Assembly: GCF_004114535.1 (NCBI RefSeq)
Contig: NZ_LBJC01000028.1
Coordinates: 213,426-277,425, forward strand
DNA from: Bradyrhizobium nanningense
Lineage (GTDB): Bacteria; Pseudomonadota; Alphaproteobacteria; Rhizobiales; Xanthobacteraceae
Length of the DNA: 64,000 nucleotides
Direction of reading: 5' to 3'
Part shown: piece by piece, positions 54,691 through 62,896 of the stretch
How positions within the stretch are numbered: position 1 is the stretch's first letter
Layout: every line of letters begins with the position of its first letter
Made by a program: the position numbers and the translations under genes
The notes under the pieces: model-generated
What the model was told of the DNA's origin: nothing
The model's database searches: none
What the model saw: only the letters and a program-made list of their open reading frames with translations

Positions 54691-55806
54691 ATGCCAACCT
54701 TCACTCCGCATCAAGATGCCGCGCTCAAGGCCGTCGGCGACTGGCTCAAAGCAAAACCCGGCCGTAGTGGCACGCCGCAGGTGTTCCGCCTGTTCGGCTT
54801 CGCCGGGACCGGCAAGACGACGCTGGCCCGGCACATCGCCGACGGCGTCGACGGCGACGTGAAGTTCGCCGCCTTCACCGGCAAGGCCGCCCTCGTCATG
54901 CGCAACAAGGGTTGCGACGAGGCCTCCACCATCCACTCGCTGATCTACCGCGCCCGCGAATCCGGCGAGGAGCAGCCGAGCTTCGAATTGTGGGACGACG
55001 CGCCGGCCTCGAAGGCAAAGCTGATCGTGATCGACGAATGCTCGATGGTCGACGCCGAATTGGGGCGCGACCTGATGTCGTTCGACTGCCCGCTGCTGGT
55101 GCTGGGCGATCCCGCGCAGCTGCCGCCGATCCAGGGCGGCGGCTTCTTCACCAACACCTCACCGGATGCAATGCTGACAGAGGTGCACCGCCAGGCGCAG
55201 GACGATCCGATCGTGCGGATGTCGATGGACGTGCGCGAAGGCCGCGAGCTCGACATCGGCCGCTATGGCGAGAGCGAGGTGGTCTCGCGCAAGGAGCTCG
55301 ACCCCGATCGGGTCATGGGCGCCGGCCAGGTCCTCGTCGGCCGCAACAACACCCGCCGCGCGTACAACATGCGGGTACGGCAGCGCCAGAACATCGAGGA
55401 CGCCTTTCCGGTCGCTGGCGACAAGCTGGTGTGCCTGCGCAACAACCGCAAGAAGGGCCTGTTCAACGGCGGCCTGTGGCGGGTGAAATCGCGCAACACC
55501 TCGCGCTCGAAGTCGCGCATTCTCTCGATGCGGCTGTCGCCGGACGAGGATTTCGGCCACAAGGTGACGAAGGTCTCGGTGCGCGCCGATTGCTTCGAGG
55601 GCGGCATCGAGCAGATCGCCTGGGAGCAGCGCAAGCCCTATGACGAATTCGACTACGGCTACGTGCTCACCGTGCACAAGTCTCAGGGCTCGCAATGGGA
55701 CGACGTCGTGCTGTTCGACGAGAGCTTTGCGTTTCAGGAGAGCCGCGCCAGGTGGCTGTACACGGGCATCACGCGAGCGGCGAAGCGGCTGAGTATCGTC
55801 GTTTAG
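54691..55806 (+). CDS. RecD-like DNA helicase (UvrD/AAA_30 type)
   Basis: A 371-residue superfamily 1 helicase. Motif I is GFAGTGKTTLARH, motif II is LIVIDECSMVD, motif III is LLVLGDPAQLPPI, and the late motifs are YGYVLTVHKSQGSQWDDVVL and WLYTGITRAAKRL. It lacks the N-terminal RecD2 domains. The ATG at 54691 (MPTFTPHQDAALKAV) is chosen; the frame upstream to 54532 looks non-coding. It is related to phage-type and RecD2-like helicases; the role in repair is an inference. Confidence 0.9.
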   Translation: MPTFTPHQDAALKAVGDWLKAKPGRSGTPQVFRLFGFAGTGKTTLARHIADGVDGDVKFAAFTGKAALVMRNKGCDEASTIHSLIYRARESGEEQPSFELWDDAPASKAKLIVIDECSMVDAELGRDLMSFDCPLLVLGDPAQLPPIQGGGFFTNTSPDAMLTEVHRQAQDDPIVRMSMDVREGRELDIGRYGESEVVSRKELDPDRVMGAGQVLVGRNNTRRAYNMRVRQRQNIEDAFPVAGDKLVCLRNNRKKGLFNGGLWRVKSRNTSRSKSRILSMRLSPDEDFGHKVTKVSVRADCFEGGIEQIAWEQRKPYDEFDYGYVLTVHKSQGSQWDDVVLFDESFAFQESRARWLYTGITRAAKRLSIVV

Positions 55807-55815
55807 AGTTCGCTC

Positions 55816-55908
55816 CCGTAGGGTGGGCAAAGGCGCAACGCGCCGTGCCAACGCTGTCTCTCTGCAAGCAAGAGATCGTGGGCACGCTTCGCTTTGCCCA
55901 CCCTACGG
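55816..55908. repeat. Dispersed palindromic repeat, family C
   Basis: Perfect 17-base inverted arms, CCGTAGGGTGGGCAAAG (55816-55832) and CTTTGCCCACCCTACGG (55892-55908), with GGCGCAACGCGCCGTGCC and GTGGGCACGCTTCG inside. It directly follows the helicase gene and could also act as its transcript end. Only one copy was found in this window. Confidence 0.8.
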
Positions 55909-56019
55909 CACTGAGCGTCGTGGTGTGATGCCGTCATCCGGACCGCGCAGATGCATTCACCAAGCGCTAGGCTTTAAGATGTATCACCGCGCAGTCGGCA
56001 GGAGGACACGCATGGCTGA

Positions 56020-56286
56020 GCGCTTCGGAAGACCGGTTACCTCGATACGCGCGATGATACCTCCAGCGCGAGCCGCCGCGGGTTTCTGAAGTCGGCAGGA
56101 TTGGCTGACGAGGCGCTGCACCCGCGACTGGTCAAGCCGGCGATTGCCGCCGGTGGACGTTTCGCGGACGGCGTACCGGTTGGTGGCGCAAGCCATCGCG
56201 TCACGCTTCTGGCAAGTCTCTGTGGCAACAGCACCGTCTTGAACGGGCAAACGACCGCATTCGACTGGTTCAATTCGCTGATCTGA
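56020..56286 (+). pseudogene. Decayed fragment with a Tat signal motif
   Basis: In this frame the translation reads ALRKTGYLDTRDDTSSASRR then GFLKSAGLA, a classic twin-arginine (SRRGFLKSAG) signal. It has no start codon, since a stop precedes it at 56017-56019. A nearby ATG at 56012 with a good GGAGGA ribosome site is in another frame. After the signal the frame runs on for about 60 residues without a recognisable domain. It is best read as a broken remnant of an exported redox or solute-binding protein gene. Confidence 0.4.
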
Positions 56287-56309
56287 GCGGACGCGCTTTG
56301 TGCTCGTCG

Positions 56310-56406
56310 CAATCACCACAGGGAGTAGTTTGACGAAGACTCGGAGTGGGAGCTTTGCCTCACACTCCTCCCTGGGGTTATGGGTCCCTGCGTTCGCAGG
56401 GACGAC
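56310..56406. repeat. Dispersed palindromic repeat, family A, partial copy 3
   Basis: It holds CACCACAGGGAGTAGTTTGA and CGAAGACT from the family core and ends TGGGTCCCTGCGTTCGCAGG then GACGAC. The left end with GTCGTCCCGGCG is missing. Confidence 0.75.
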
Positions 56407-56449
56407 AGCGGAGATTGTTGCTCCGCCGTCGCGTCCCACACACGTGCCG

Positions 56450-58135
56450 TTACTTCCCCGCGACGAAGTAAAAATCTTCCCGTCCCGGCGGCGAGCCGTA
56501 GGTGAAGGGCTGCTGCTCGTGCCTGGTCGCGGCCCAGACGTCGTCGCGGATGATGTCGAACAGTTTTCTGATCTCGACGCGGGGCTGCTTGATCTCACGG
56601 GCCAGCGCGGTGGCGAACGGGCTGTTGGCGCTGCCGTCCCCGTCGATCGCAGTCTCGCCGTGCTTGGCGGCGTAGACCACCATGAAGCCGGCACCGGGCT
56701 CGATGTTGGAAAAGCCCTTATCGACCAGCTTCAGCGACAGCGTGCGCTGCATGATCGGCGCGAACGGATTGTCGCGGCAGGCATCCAGAACCACGAGACG
56801 CATTTTTCGCGCGGCGCCGACCGCGGCGATGACCTGCTCGAGAGCGACCGCCTGCGTCTCGGCGTCCTTGTCGGCGGCGAGCTTGGCGTCGACGGGAACG
56901 AGATAATTCACCCCGCCGATCTCGAAGCCGTGGCCGGCGTAATAGACCACGGCCCAATCGGCTTTCTCCGCTTCCTCCGCGAAGGCCTTCAACGCGTCAA
57001 AGAATTTTTCGCGGGTAAGGTCACTGGCGGAAATGACGGTCTGAAAGCCGACCTCGCGCAGCACGCTCGCAATCAGTTTGGAATCGCGCGGCGGATTGGG
57101 CAAAGCATGGACGTTCTTGTAGGCGCCGTTGCCGATCACCAGAGCCACGCGGCGGCCGGTGGGTGCGCTCCCCGGCGTCTGCGGCATGAGCGCGGCGAGC
57201 CGCTCCTGCGCGGTGGCGCGGGCGCGCGCCACGTCGATCTCGTCGAACCTGGTCAGCGAATAGGCCGCGGCACGATAGTCGGCACGGGCTTGGGCGAGAT
57301 CCTTCCTGCGCTCGTAGATCTGGCCGCGGCCGGAATGGGCGCGGACGTTGTTGGGGTTGATCTGGATGGCCGTGTTGTAGTCCGTCAGCGCAGCGTCGAA
57401 ATCCCCCTTCATCATGTTGACGTCGGCACGGTTGTTGATCGCAAACACGTTCTTCGGCTGTTTCTCGATCAGGCGGTTGCAGTCGGCAAAGGCCTGATCG
57501 AATTGTCGCATCATGCCGTAAGTGATGCAGCGGTTGCCGGCGATCTGCGGCGCGGCCGGATCGATCGTCTCGGCCACGGCAAAATCGGCGAGCGCCCCGT
57601 CGAAATCCTTCATCAGCGTGCGCACGCGGGCGCGGTTGGTCCAGCCGAGCAGGAATTTCGGCGTGTACTTGATCGACAGGCTGAAATCGTCGAGCGCGCT
57701 TTGCAGGGCGCCGCGGCGCAGCTGGATGACACCGCGGTTGTTGTAAGGGACGCCGTAGGTCGGACGCTTCTGAAGCGCGAGATTGTAATCCGCGATCGCG
57801 AGATCCTCCTTCCCGCTGCGCTCATAGGCGAGGCCGCGCAAGTTGAGGGCGATGACGTGGTCCGGATCGAGATCGAGCGCGATGGACAGCGTCTCGATCG
57901 CGTGGTCGTAATCGCGCTTGTTGATCTGCGTGTTGCCGCGCACGGAAAGTGCGATCGCCTTATCCTTGCCGCCGAGCTGCTCGGCCTTCAAGAGACTTTC
58001 GCAGGCGCTCGCGCGGGCCTGGGCCTCCGCCTGGCGGTCGCGGCAGATGGTGAGGTCGTCGGCTCGCGGGTCGGCAGCCGCGCTGGACACGCCGGCAGCC
58101 AGGATGACGAGGGTCAGGGAAACGACGCGCAGCAT
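56450..58135 (-). CDS. Secreted TPR and caspase-like (peptidase C14) protein
   Basis: A 561-residue exported protein. A signal peptide at about 1-24 (MLRVVSLTLVILAAGVSSAA) is followed by about seven to eight TPR units at about 50-300 (ALNLRGLAYERSGKEDLAIA, NNRADVNMMKGDFDAALTDY). The caspase-like domain from about 325 starts RRVALVIGNGAYKNVHALPN, with the catalytic His in VVYYAGHGFEIGG and Cys in LVVLDACRDNPFAP. The layout is that of bacterial metacaspase-like proteins. The start at 58135 is supported by the signal. Its target is unknown. Confidence 0.9.
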   Translation of the reverse strand: MLRVVSLTLVILAAGVSSAAADPRADDLTICRDRQAEAQARASACESLLKAEQLGGKDKAIALSVRGNTQINKRDYDHAIETLSIALDLDPDHVIALNLRGLAYERSGKEDLAIADYNLALQKRPTYGVPYNNRGVIQLRRGALQSALDDFSLSIKYTPKFLLGWTNRARVRTLMKDFDGALADFAVAETIDPAAPQIAGNRCITYGMMRQFDQAFADCNRLIEKQPKNVFAINNRADVNMMKGDFDAALTDYNTAIQINPNNVRAHSGRGQIYERRKDLAQARADYRAAAYSLTRFDEIDVARARATAQERLAALMPQTPGSAPTGRRVALVIGNGAYKNVHALPNPPRDSKLIASVLREVGFQTVISASDLTREKFFDALKAFAEEAEKADWAVVYYAGHGFEIGGVNYLVPVDAKLAADKDAETQAVALEQVIAAVGAARKMRLVVLDACRDNPFAPIMQRTLSLKLVDKGFSNIEPGAGFMVVYAAKHGETAIDGDGSANSPFATALAREIKQPRVEIRKLFDIIRDDVWAATRHEQQPFTYGSPPGREDFYFVAGK

Positions 58136-58397
58136 GGTGTCAGCCTGCTCCAACCGGCAAGTTGGTCTTGAGTCGATGATCGATCGCCCGGGTTCATCTA
58201 GCGCGGAGTTCCCGGTCCCGCCAAGGCGGGCGCGCGCTGGGCCATCCCGCACGGCTCGTTTCACGGACTCGTGTCCGTCCCGTCGTAACAATCGGCGGCT
58301 GCGTCCGTACCTCGGATGATGTGAAAGGGCGGCCGGACAACTGTTCGTCTAGCCCTGATCGCTCTAGACTGTCAGACCTTCTGAAAGAGGATCCGCC

Positions 58398-59114
58398 ATG
58401 CGCCGACCCGCCCTCGCCTCCCTGCTGGCCGCAACCACCGCCCTCTCGCTAACCTTTGCGCTGGCCTTTGCCACACCGTCCCGGGCTGCGGAGGATGCGG
58501 TCGTGATCCCGGCCCCCGCCATGGATGCGGCCCCCACGAGCGGGATCCAGACCGCCGTGGTCGCCGGCGGCTGCTTCTGGGGCGTGCAGGGCGTCTTCCA
58601 GCACACCGCGGGCGTCGTCAACGCGGTCTCCGGCTATGCCGGCGGCCCCAAGGCGACCGCCGACTATCAGACGGTGTCGAGCGGCCGGACCGGCCACGCC
58701 GAGTCGGTCGAGATCAAGTACGATCCGAAGAAGATCTCCTACGGCAAGATCCTCCAGATCTACTTCTCGGTGGTGCACGACCCGACCCAGCTCAACCGCC
58801 AGGGCCCGGACACCGGCCCGCAATATCGCTCGGCGATCTTCACCACCTCGGACGAGCAGAAGAAGGTGGCGGAGGCCTACATCGCCCAGCTCAACGGCGC
58901 CAAGGTGTTCAACAAGCCGATCGTGACCAAGGTCGGCGCGCTGGAGGCGTTCTACCCGGCGGAGGCCTACCATCAGGACTATCTGACCCTGCACCCGAAC
59001 CAGCCCTACATCGCCTATAACGACCTGCCCAAGGTCGAGAATCTGAAAAAGCTGTTCGCGGATAACTACATTGAAAAGCCGACGCTGGTGAGTGCCAGCA
59101 AGGCCACCAACTGA
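58398..59114 (+). CDS. msrA: Peptide methionine-S-sulfoxide reductase MsrA, exported form
   Basis: A 238-residue MsrA. A signal peptide covers about residues 1-31 (ALSLTFALAFATPSRAAE). The catalytic motif is AGGCFWGVQGVF, followed by SGYAGG and HAESVEIKYDPKKISY. It reduces S-forms of methionine sulfoxide in proteins, here probably in the periplasm. The resolving Cys usual in the C-terminal part of many MsrA proteins is not seen, so it may use thioredoxin directly. msrB follows by 30 bases. Confidence 0.94.
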   Translation: MRRPALASLLAATTALSLTFALAFATPSRAAEDAVVIPAPAMDAAPTSGIQTAVVAGGCFWGVQGVFQHTAGVVNAVSGYAGGPKATADYQTVSSGRTGHAESVEIKYDPKKISYGKILQIYFSVVHDPTQLNRQGPDTGPQYRSAIFTTSDEQKKVAEAYIAQLNGAKVFNKPIVTKVGALEAFYPAEAYHQDYLTLHPNQPYIAYNDLPKVENLKKLFADNYIEKPTLVSASKATN

Positions 59115-59144
59115 TCGCAAGATCACCTCAGGAACGGGAGACCC

Positions 59145-59564
59145 ATGCCCGACACCAAAGCGAAGACCACCGATGACAAGGTCATCAAGAGCGAAGAGCA
59201 GTGGCGGCGCGAATTGTCGCCGATGCAGTATGCGGTGCTGCGCGAGAAGGCGACCGAGCGTCCCTTCACGGGCGAATATGAGCACGACCATCGTGCCGGC
59301 ACTTATGTCTGCGCCGGCTGCGGCAATGTGCTGTTCGAGTCAGACGCCAAGTTCGATTCCGGCTGCGGCTGGCCGAGCTTCACCCAGCCCGCCGTTGAGA
59401 GCCATATCGACGAGGAGCGGGACGCCAGCCACGGCATGATCCGCACCGAGGTGCTCTGCTCCAAATGCAGCGGCCATCTCGGCCACGTCTTCCCCGATGG
59501 CCCCGGGCCGACCGGCCTGCGCTACTGCATCAACTCGGCCGCGCTGAAGCTGGAGCCGAAATAA
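59145..59564 (+). CDS. msrB: Peptide methionine-R-sulfoxide reductase MsrB
   Basis: A 139-residue MsrB. It has the zinc-binding CxxC pairs in YVCAGCGNVLFE and LCSKCSGHLGHVF, the CGWPSF motif and the catalytic Cys in GLRYCINSAAL. It has no signal peptide, unlike its msrA neighbour. It reduces the R-form of methionine sulfoxide. Confidence 0.96.
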   Translation: MPDTKAKTTDDKVIKSEEQWRRELSPMQYAVLREKATERPFTGEYEHDHRAGTYVCAGCGNVLFESDAKFDSGCGWPSFTQPAVESHIDEERDASHGMIRTEVLCSKCSGHLGHVFPDGPGPTGLRYCINSAALKLEPK

Positions 59565-59672
59565 CCCTGCGTGGCGCCGTGTTCCCCCGTGGAACCCGAC
59601 GACGCGATGTGCTTTTCTTCTTGGGCGGTGCGGCCGATCATCGCATCTCAGCCGGCCGCCAGGGAGGATGCC

Positions 59673-59837
59673 ATGACCCTTGGGACCATCCTGATCATCC
59701 TGGTGATCATCTATCTGGTCGGCGGCCTGTCCGGCCGGTTCGGCGGCTACGGCTATGGCCTTGGCCATTCCGGCATGGGGATTGGCGGGGTCGTGCTGGT
59801 AGTGCTGATCGTGCTGCTGCTTCTGGGTAAATTGTAA
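59673..59837 (+). CDS. DUF3309-like small membrane protein
   Basis: A 54-residue hydrophobic protein: MTLGTILIILVIIYLVGGLS, a Gly/Tyr-rich centre GRFGGYGYGLGHSGMGIGG and a second membrane stretch VVLVVLIVLLLLGKL. The layout matches the DUF3309 family of unknown role. A strong AGGGAGG ribosome site lies at 59661-59667. Confidence 0.8.
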   Translation: MTLGTILIILVIIYLVGGLSGRFGGYGYGLGHSGMGIGGVVLVVLIVLLLLGKL

Positions 59838-60051
59838 ACCAAACAAGCCATTGATATCGCTTGATTTATCGCAGCTGCGTAGCTGCCATGCGCGGATTCA
59901 TCATCTCGCATCGCAGGGGTCGCATTTTTGTCAGATCGGCTTATATTAGGGGGCGAAAATGGCATGTGCGGCGGGCTCGCTCGATTGCGGCCCCTGCCCT
60001 CCCAAACCCCACGCGCTTAAAGCCCCAGAGAAGATCACGAGGTCTTTGACC

Positions 60052-60345
60052 ATGCGTCCATTGCGTCCGTTCAACTTCAACACCTCCGCCGAACTCTTCC
60101 CCGCCGCGATCCGCAAGAAGAAGCGTGCGGGCTTCACCTATCGCCGGTTCGGCACCGCGGCCGAAGCCGTGCAGTTCGCGATGGAGCAGTTGCCGACGGA
60201 TTCGCTGAACGGCGCCTATCTCCAGGTCGAGGAAGCGCGCTTCGACCAGAACGGCATCCGCTCGCTCTATGAGAGCGAGGCCTTCCCGCTGCCGCGCCGG
60301 CCCAAGCCGGCGCCGGTCGCCGAGACTGACGCCGACGCGGCGTAA
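60052..60345 (+). CDS. Conserved hypothetical protein
   Basis: A 97-residue soluble protein. It starts MRPLRPFNFNTSAELFPAAI and continues RKKKRAGFTYRRFGTAAEAV, QFAMEQLPTDSLNGAYLQVE, with a Pro/Ala-rich tail. The pattern is familiar from short rhizobial proteins; the function is unknown. An ATG 93 bases upstream (59959) is in frame and has an AGGGGGCGAAA leader, so a longer form of 128 residues is possible. Confidence 0.65.
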   Translation: MRPLRPFNFNTSAELFPAAIRKKKRAGFTYRRFGTAAEAVQFAMEQLPTDSLNGAYLQVEEARFDQNGIRSLYESEAFPLPRRPKPAPVAETDADAA

Positions 60346-60435
60346 GCTTATTCGCAAGCCTCTGATGTGCGCGGAGAGCGTGATGGCCGAAAGGTCGTCG
60401 CGCTTTTTGCGTTTTTGAGCGCCGGTGTTTCCGCA

Positions 60436-60470
60436 GCCGTCATGGCCGGGACAAGCCCGGGCATGACGAC
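60436..60470. repeat. Dispersed palindromic repeat, family B, short copy
   Basis: GCCGTCATGGCCGGGACAAG followed by CCCGGGCATGACGAC, a short inverted repeat matching the ends of the element at 8617-8701. It sits in the convergent gap between two hypothetical genes. Confidence 0.7.
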
Positions 60471-60505
60471 CGTTCGGGCATAATCAATTGCGAAGAATAG
60501 CGCGT

Positions 60506-61057
60506 TTAAATCCGCGGCTGCTTGTCGAGCCAGCGGCGGAGCAGACGCACGTTGCGCATGTTGGCGCGGAACATGACGTCGAAAGCGTCGCCCGCGAACG
60601 GCACCATGCCGACCACGCCGTCGAGCGCAACATTGCCGAGCATGCGCGCGGTGACGTACCAGGGCGCGCCCAGCGCACGGGCCTCGCGCACCAGCCACAG
60701 CGAGATCGCCGTGGTGATGATGTCGCCGACGACAGGGATCAGACCGATCAGCCCATCGATGCCGTAGCGGATGTTGGTGCCGGGCAGGACGAAGGCGATG
60801 TCGAGCAGCTTTGCGATCGCCTCCAGCCGCGCAATCCGCTGCTCCCGCGTCAGATTGCCGAACGGGCTTCCCGAGAACGGATTGTCCTTGCCAAACTCCA
60901 CACGGAACTCGCGAAATCCCTGCTCCAGCGTTTCGGGGCGGATTTCCCGGCCGTCCTGGTCGATGATCGGCCCGCGCGCCTCTGTACCTGAAAAGGACGT
61001 GCGCGAGCCGTCCCCCGAACGGGGCCTGCGCGGAGCGAGAATATCGTCGTCGGACAT
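60506..61057 (-). CDS. DUF4112 family protein
   Basis: A 183-residue protein. The N-terminal 75 residues are polar. The DUF4112 core follows: LDIAFVLPGTNIRYGIDGLI, GLIPVVGDIITTAISLWLV and GMVPFAGDAFDVMFRANMRN. It probably sits in the membrane with about three hydrophobic segments. The function is unknown. The start at 61057 is chosen; 61063 is also possible. Confidence 0.82.
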   Translation of the reverse strand: MSDDDILAPRRPRSGDGSRTSFSGTEARGPIIDQDGREIRPETLEQGFREFRVEFGKDNPFSGSPFGNLTREQRIARLEAIAKLLDIAFVLPGTNIRYGIDGLIGLIPVVGDIITTAISLWLVREARALGAPWYVTARMLGNVALDGVVGMVPFAGDAFDVMFRANMRNVRLLRRWLDKQPRI

Positions 61058-61124
61058 GGTCATGACCTCGAGGGAACGCGCCGGCGCGGCGGAAGTTGCC
61101 GCGCCGCGCCCGAACGTCGCGCGC

Positions 61125-61550
61125 TCAGGTCGGCGCCGCCACTGCTTGCGGCTCCGTGACATATCTATGCACGAGCCAGGACGACATCGCCGCCGGCACG
61201 AACCCGACGAGGCCGTACAGGATGAACTGCACCGCGCCCGAATCCGGCCCGCGGGAGCTGTAGGTGAGCGCGGCCAGCACGAAGGCGAACAGGCCGACCA
61301 GCAACATCCGCAAGCCGGGGCCGATCCGCCTGACGTGGACCAGGATGTCATCGATCGCGCCGATCATCAGCGAAGGCAGCAAGCCGAACAGATAGCTATA
61401 TTGCAGGGTCTTGAAGAACACTGCGAACAACTTGCCGACCTCGCCGAGACTGGTCTGGGCCCAATAGCCGGACTGATAGGTCGTCGTGAGCAGCAGCAGG
61501 AACCCGCCGACGAACGGGCCAACCAGCGCAAACACCAGATAGCGTTTCAT
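61125..61550 (-). CDS. DUF5413-like four-helix membrane protein, hypothetical
   Basis: A 141-residue membrane protein starting MKRYLVFALVGPFVGGFLLL. Further hydrophobic stretches are YSYLFGLLPSLMIGAI, LLVGLFAFVLAALTY and FILYGLVGFVPAAMSSWLV. It resembles short inner-membrane proteins common in Bradyrhizobium; the DUF name is from memory. The ATG at 61550 is preferred to the TTG before it. Confidence 0.65.
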   Translation of the reverse strand: MKRYLVFALVGPFVGGFLLLLTTTYQSGYWAQTSLGEVGKLFAVFFKTLQYSYLFGLLPSLMIGAIDDILVHVRRIGPGLRMLLVGLFAFVLAALTYSSRGPDSGAVQFILYGLVGFVPAAMSSWLVHRYVTEPQAVAAPT

Positions 61551-61692
61551 CAAACACCCTCACACTTCTCCCGCGGTTATAGCAGCGCCGCGGGAACCTT
61601 GAATAGCGGGCGGGCTCTGCCTTTGGGGAACAAGTGAGAGGGCGACGAGTTCAGACAGGACCTGAATGATCCCTGGCAGATTGGAGTCGCCG

Positions 61693-61935
61693 ATGGCCCG
61701 CAAATTTCTACTGGCGACAATCACGCTGGCAGCCCTGACCGGCCTGCCGAACGCACCCGCTCTTGCGCAAGGCCACATGGGCTCGCCGCAGGAGCAGCAG
61801 GCCTGCTCGCGGGACGCATCGCGCCTCTGTCGCAAGGACCTCGGCAATGACGGCGCCGTGCAGAGCTGCCTGCAAGCCAACCGAGCCAAGCTGTCGAAGT
61901 CGTGCAGCAAGGTGTTTCAGAGCCACGGCATGTGA
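61693..61935 (+). CDS. Small exported Cys-containing protein (paralogue 1)
   Basis: An 80-residue protein with a Sec signal (MARKFLLATITLAALTGLPN, cleavage near ALAQG). The mature part has QACSRDASRLCRKDLGNDGA then VQSCLQANRAKLSKSCSKV. The four Cys pattern C-x7-C, then C-x11-C, recurs in the protein at 62461-62727, so these are paralogues. The function is unknown. Confidence 0.75.
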   Translation: MARKFLLATITLAALTGLPNAPALAQGHMGSPQEQQACSRDASRLCRKDLGNDGAVQSCLQANRAKLSKSCSKVFQSHGM

Positions 61936-61971
61936 GGCGAATACGATCCCCAGCGAACGGAGAGTGAAGCC

Positions 61972-62202
61972 ATGTTGCACGAGGAAGAACTCTCAATCCT
62001 GCGGGATATCAGCCAATCCATTGCCTTCGCCGACGACCGGCAAGGCAAGATCGGGCAACTGATCGCCGACGGCTACGTGATGAAGGACGGCGACCTGTTC
62101 GAGCTCACGGCCAAAGGCGTCACCGCCGTCGAGGAACACGCCGCCGCGCTTGGCGCGAACGATATGGAACAAGCGAGCGCGTCCTCCGATCGGCTGATCT
62201 GA
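61972..62202 (+). CDS. Small winged-helix-like hypothetical protein
   Basis: A 76-residue soluble protein: MLHEEELSILRDISQSIAFA, then LIADGYVMKDGDLFELTAKG and VTAVEEHAAALGAND. The middle part, with an ADGYV-x4-LFELTAKG segment, looks like the end of a winged helix. It follows the small exported gene by 36 bases. Confidence 0.65.
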   Translation: MLHEEELSILRDISQSIAFADDRQGKIGQLIADGYVMKDGDLFELTAKGVTAVEEHAAALGANDMEQASASSDRLI

Positions 62203-62460
62203 TCGCACGCGCACGCCTTCTGCGTGACGTCCACGCAACAGCTGCAATTTCATTCATGCCGACCATTGCAGCCGCGCGACAATGGCGCATACTTCGCTCG
62301 GGCGGCGCAGCACTTTTCGATTCGAACATCAAGAAATCGAGCGACCACATGCGGGAGTGAGTTCCCGGCGTGAAGGCTGTGACATGCGGCAGATCAAGTC
62401 GTGTGCGGCGCCCCAAGAACCAAGCGGCTCAAGCCCAGGGACATCGGGGATCCATTCTGC

Positions 62461-62727
62461 ATGACACGCTATCAGACCATCGCTTCGCTCTTCGCCGTCG
62501 CAACCACCGCCATCGCACTCCAGACCTCACCGGGCCTCGCCTTCTCATCCGAAGCGCAGCAGATGTGCACCGGCGATGCGATGCGGCTGTGCTCCAGTGA
62601 AATTCCCGACATTCCGCGGGTCAGGGCCTGCATGGTCCGGAACAAGGCGCAGGTCAGCCCGGGCTGCCGCGCCGTGATGGACCGCGAAGCCACCGCATCG
62701 CGCAAGCGGGAAGCGGCAGCGCAGTAA
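62461..62727 (+). CDS. Small exported Cys-containing protein (paralogue 2)
   Basis: An 88-residue protein with a Sec signal (MTRYQTIASLFAVATTAIAL, cleavage near GLAFS). The mature part has QMCTGDAMRLCSSEIPDIPR then VRACMVRNKAQVSPGCRAVM. The Cys spacing is the same as in the protein at 61693-61935. The function is unknown. Confidence 0.75.
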   Translation: MTRYQTIASLFAVATTAIALQTSPGLAFSSEAQQMCTGDAMRLCSSEIPDIPRVRACMVRNKAQVSPGCRAVMDREATASRKREAAAQ

Positions 62728-62737
62728 CTGCAGTCGT

Positions 62738-62887
62738 GTCATTCCGGGGCGACACGACGGGACCGCGCAAAGCGCGGCCCGGAAACGTCGAACCCGGAAT
62801 CCATCGTGCAGCGCGGCGTGCGGGGAAATGGATTCTCAGATGCGCAATTGCGCATCGTAGTTCATGCTTCGCACGTCCCGGAATGAC
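62738..62887. repeat. Dispersed palindromic repeat, family D
   Basis: It starts GTCATTCCGGGGCGACACGA and ends CGCACGTCCCGGAATGAC, with GGACCGCGCAAAGCGCGGCC and GATTCTCAGATGCGCAATTG then CGCATCG inside, giving nested palindromes. It lies between the last small gene and the convergent membrane protein gene. Only one copy was seen. Confidence 0.75.
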
Positions 62888-62896
62888 TTCAGCGCC

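Noticed and set aside
56300..58171. Forward 623-residue frame opposite the TPR-caspase gene
   Set aside because: It is an antisense shadow; the reverse frame has an intact signal, TPR units and caspase motifs.
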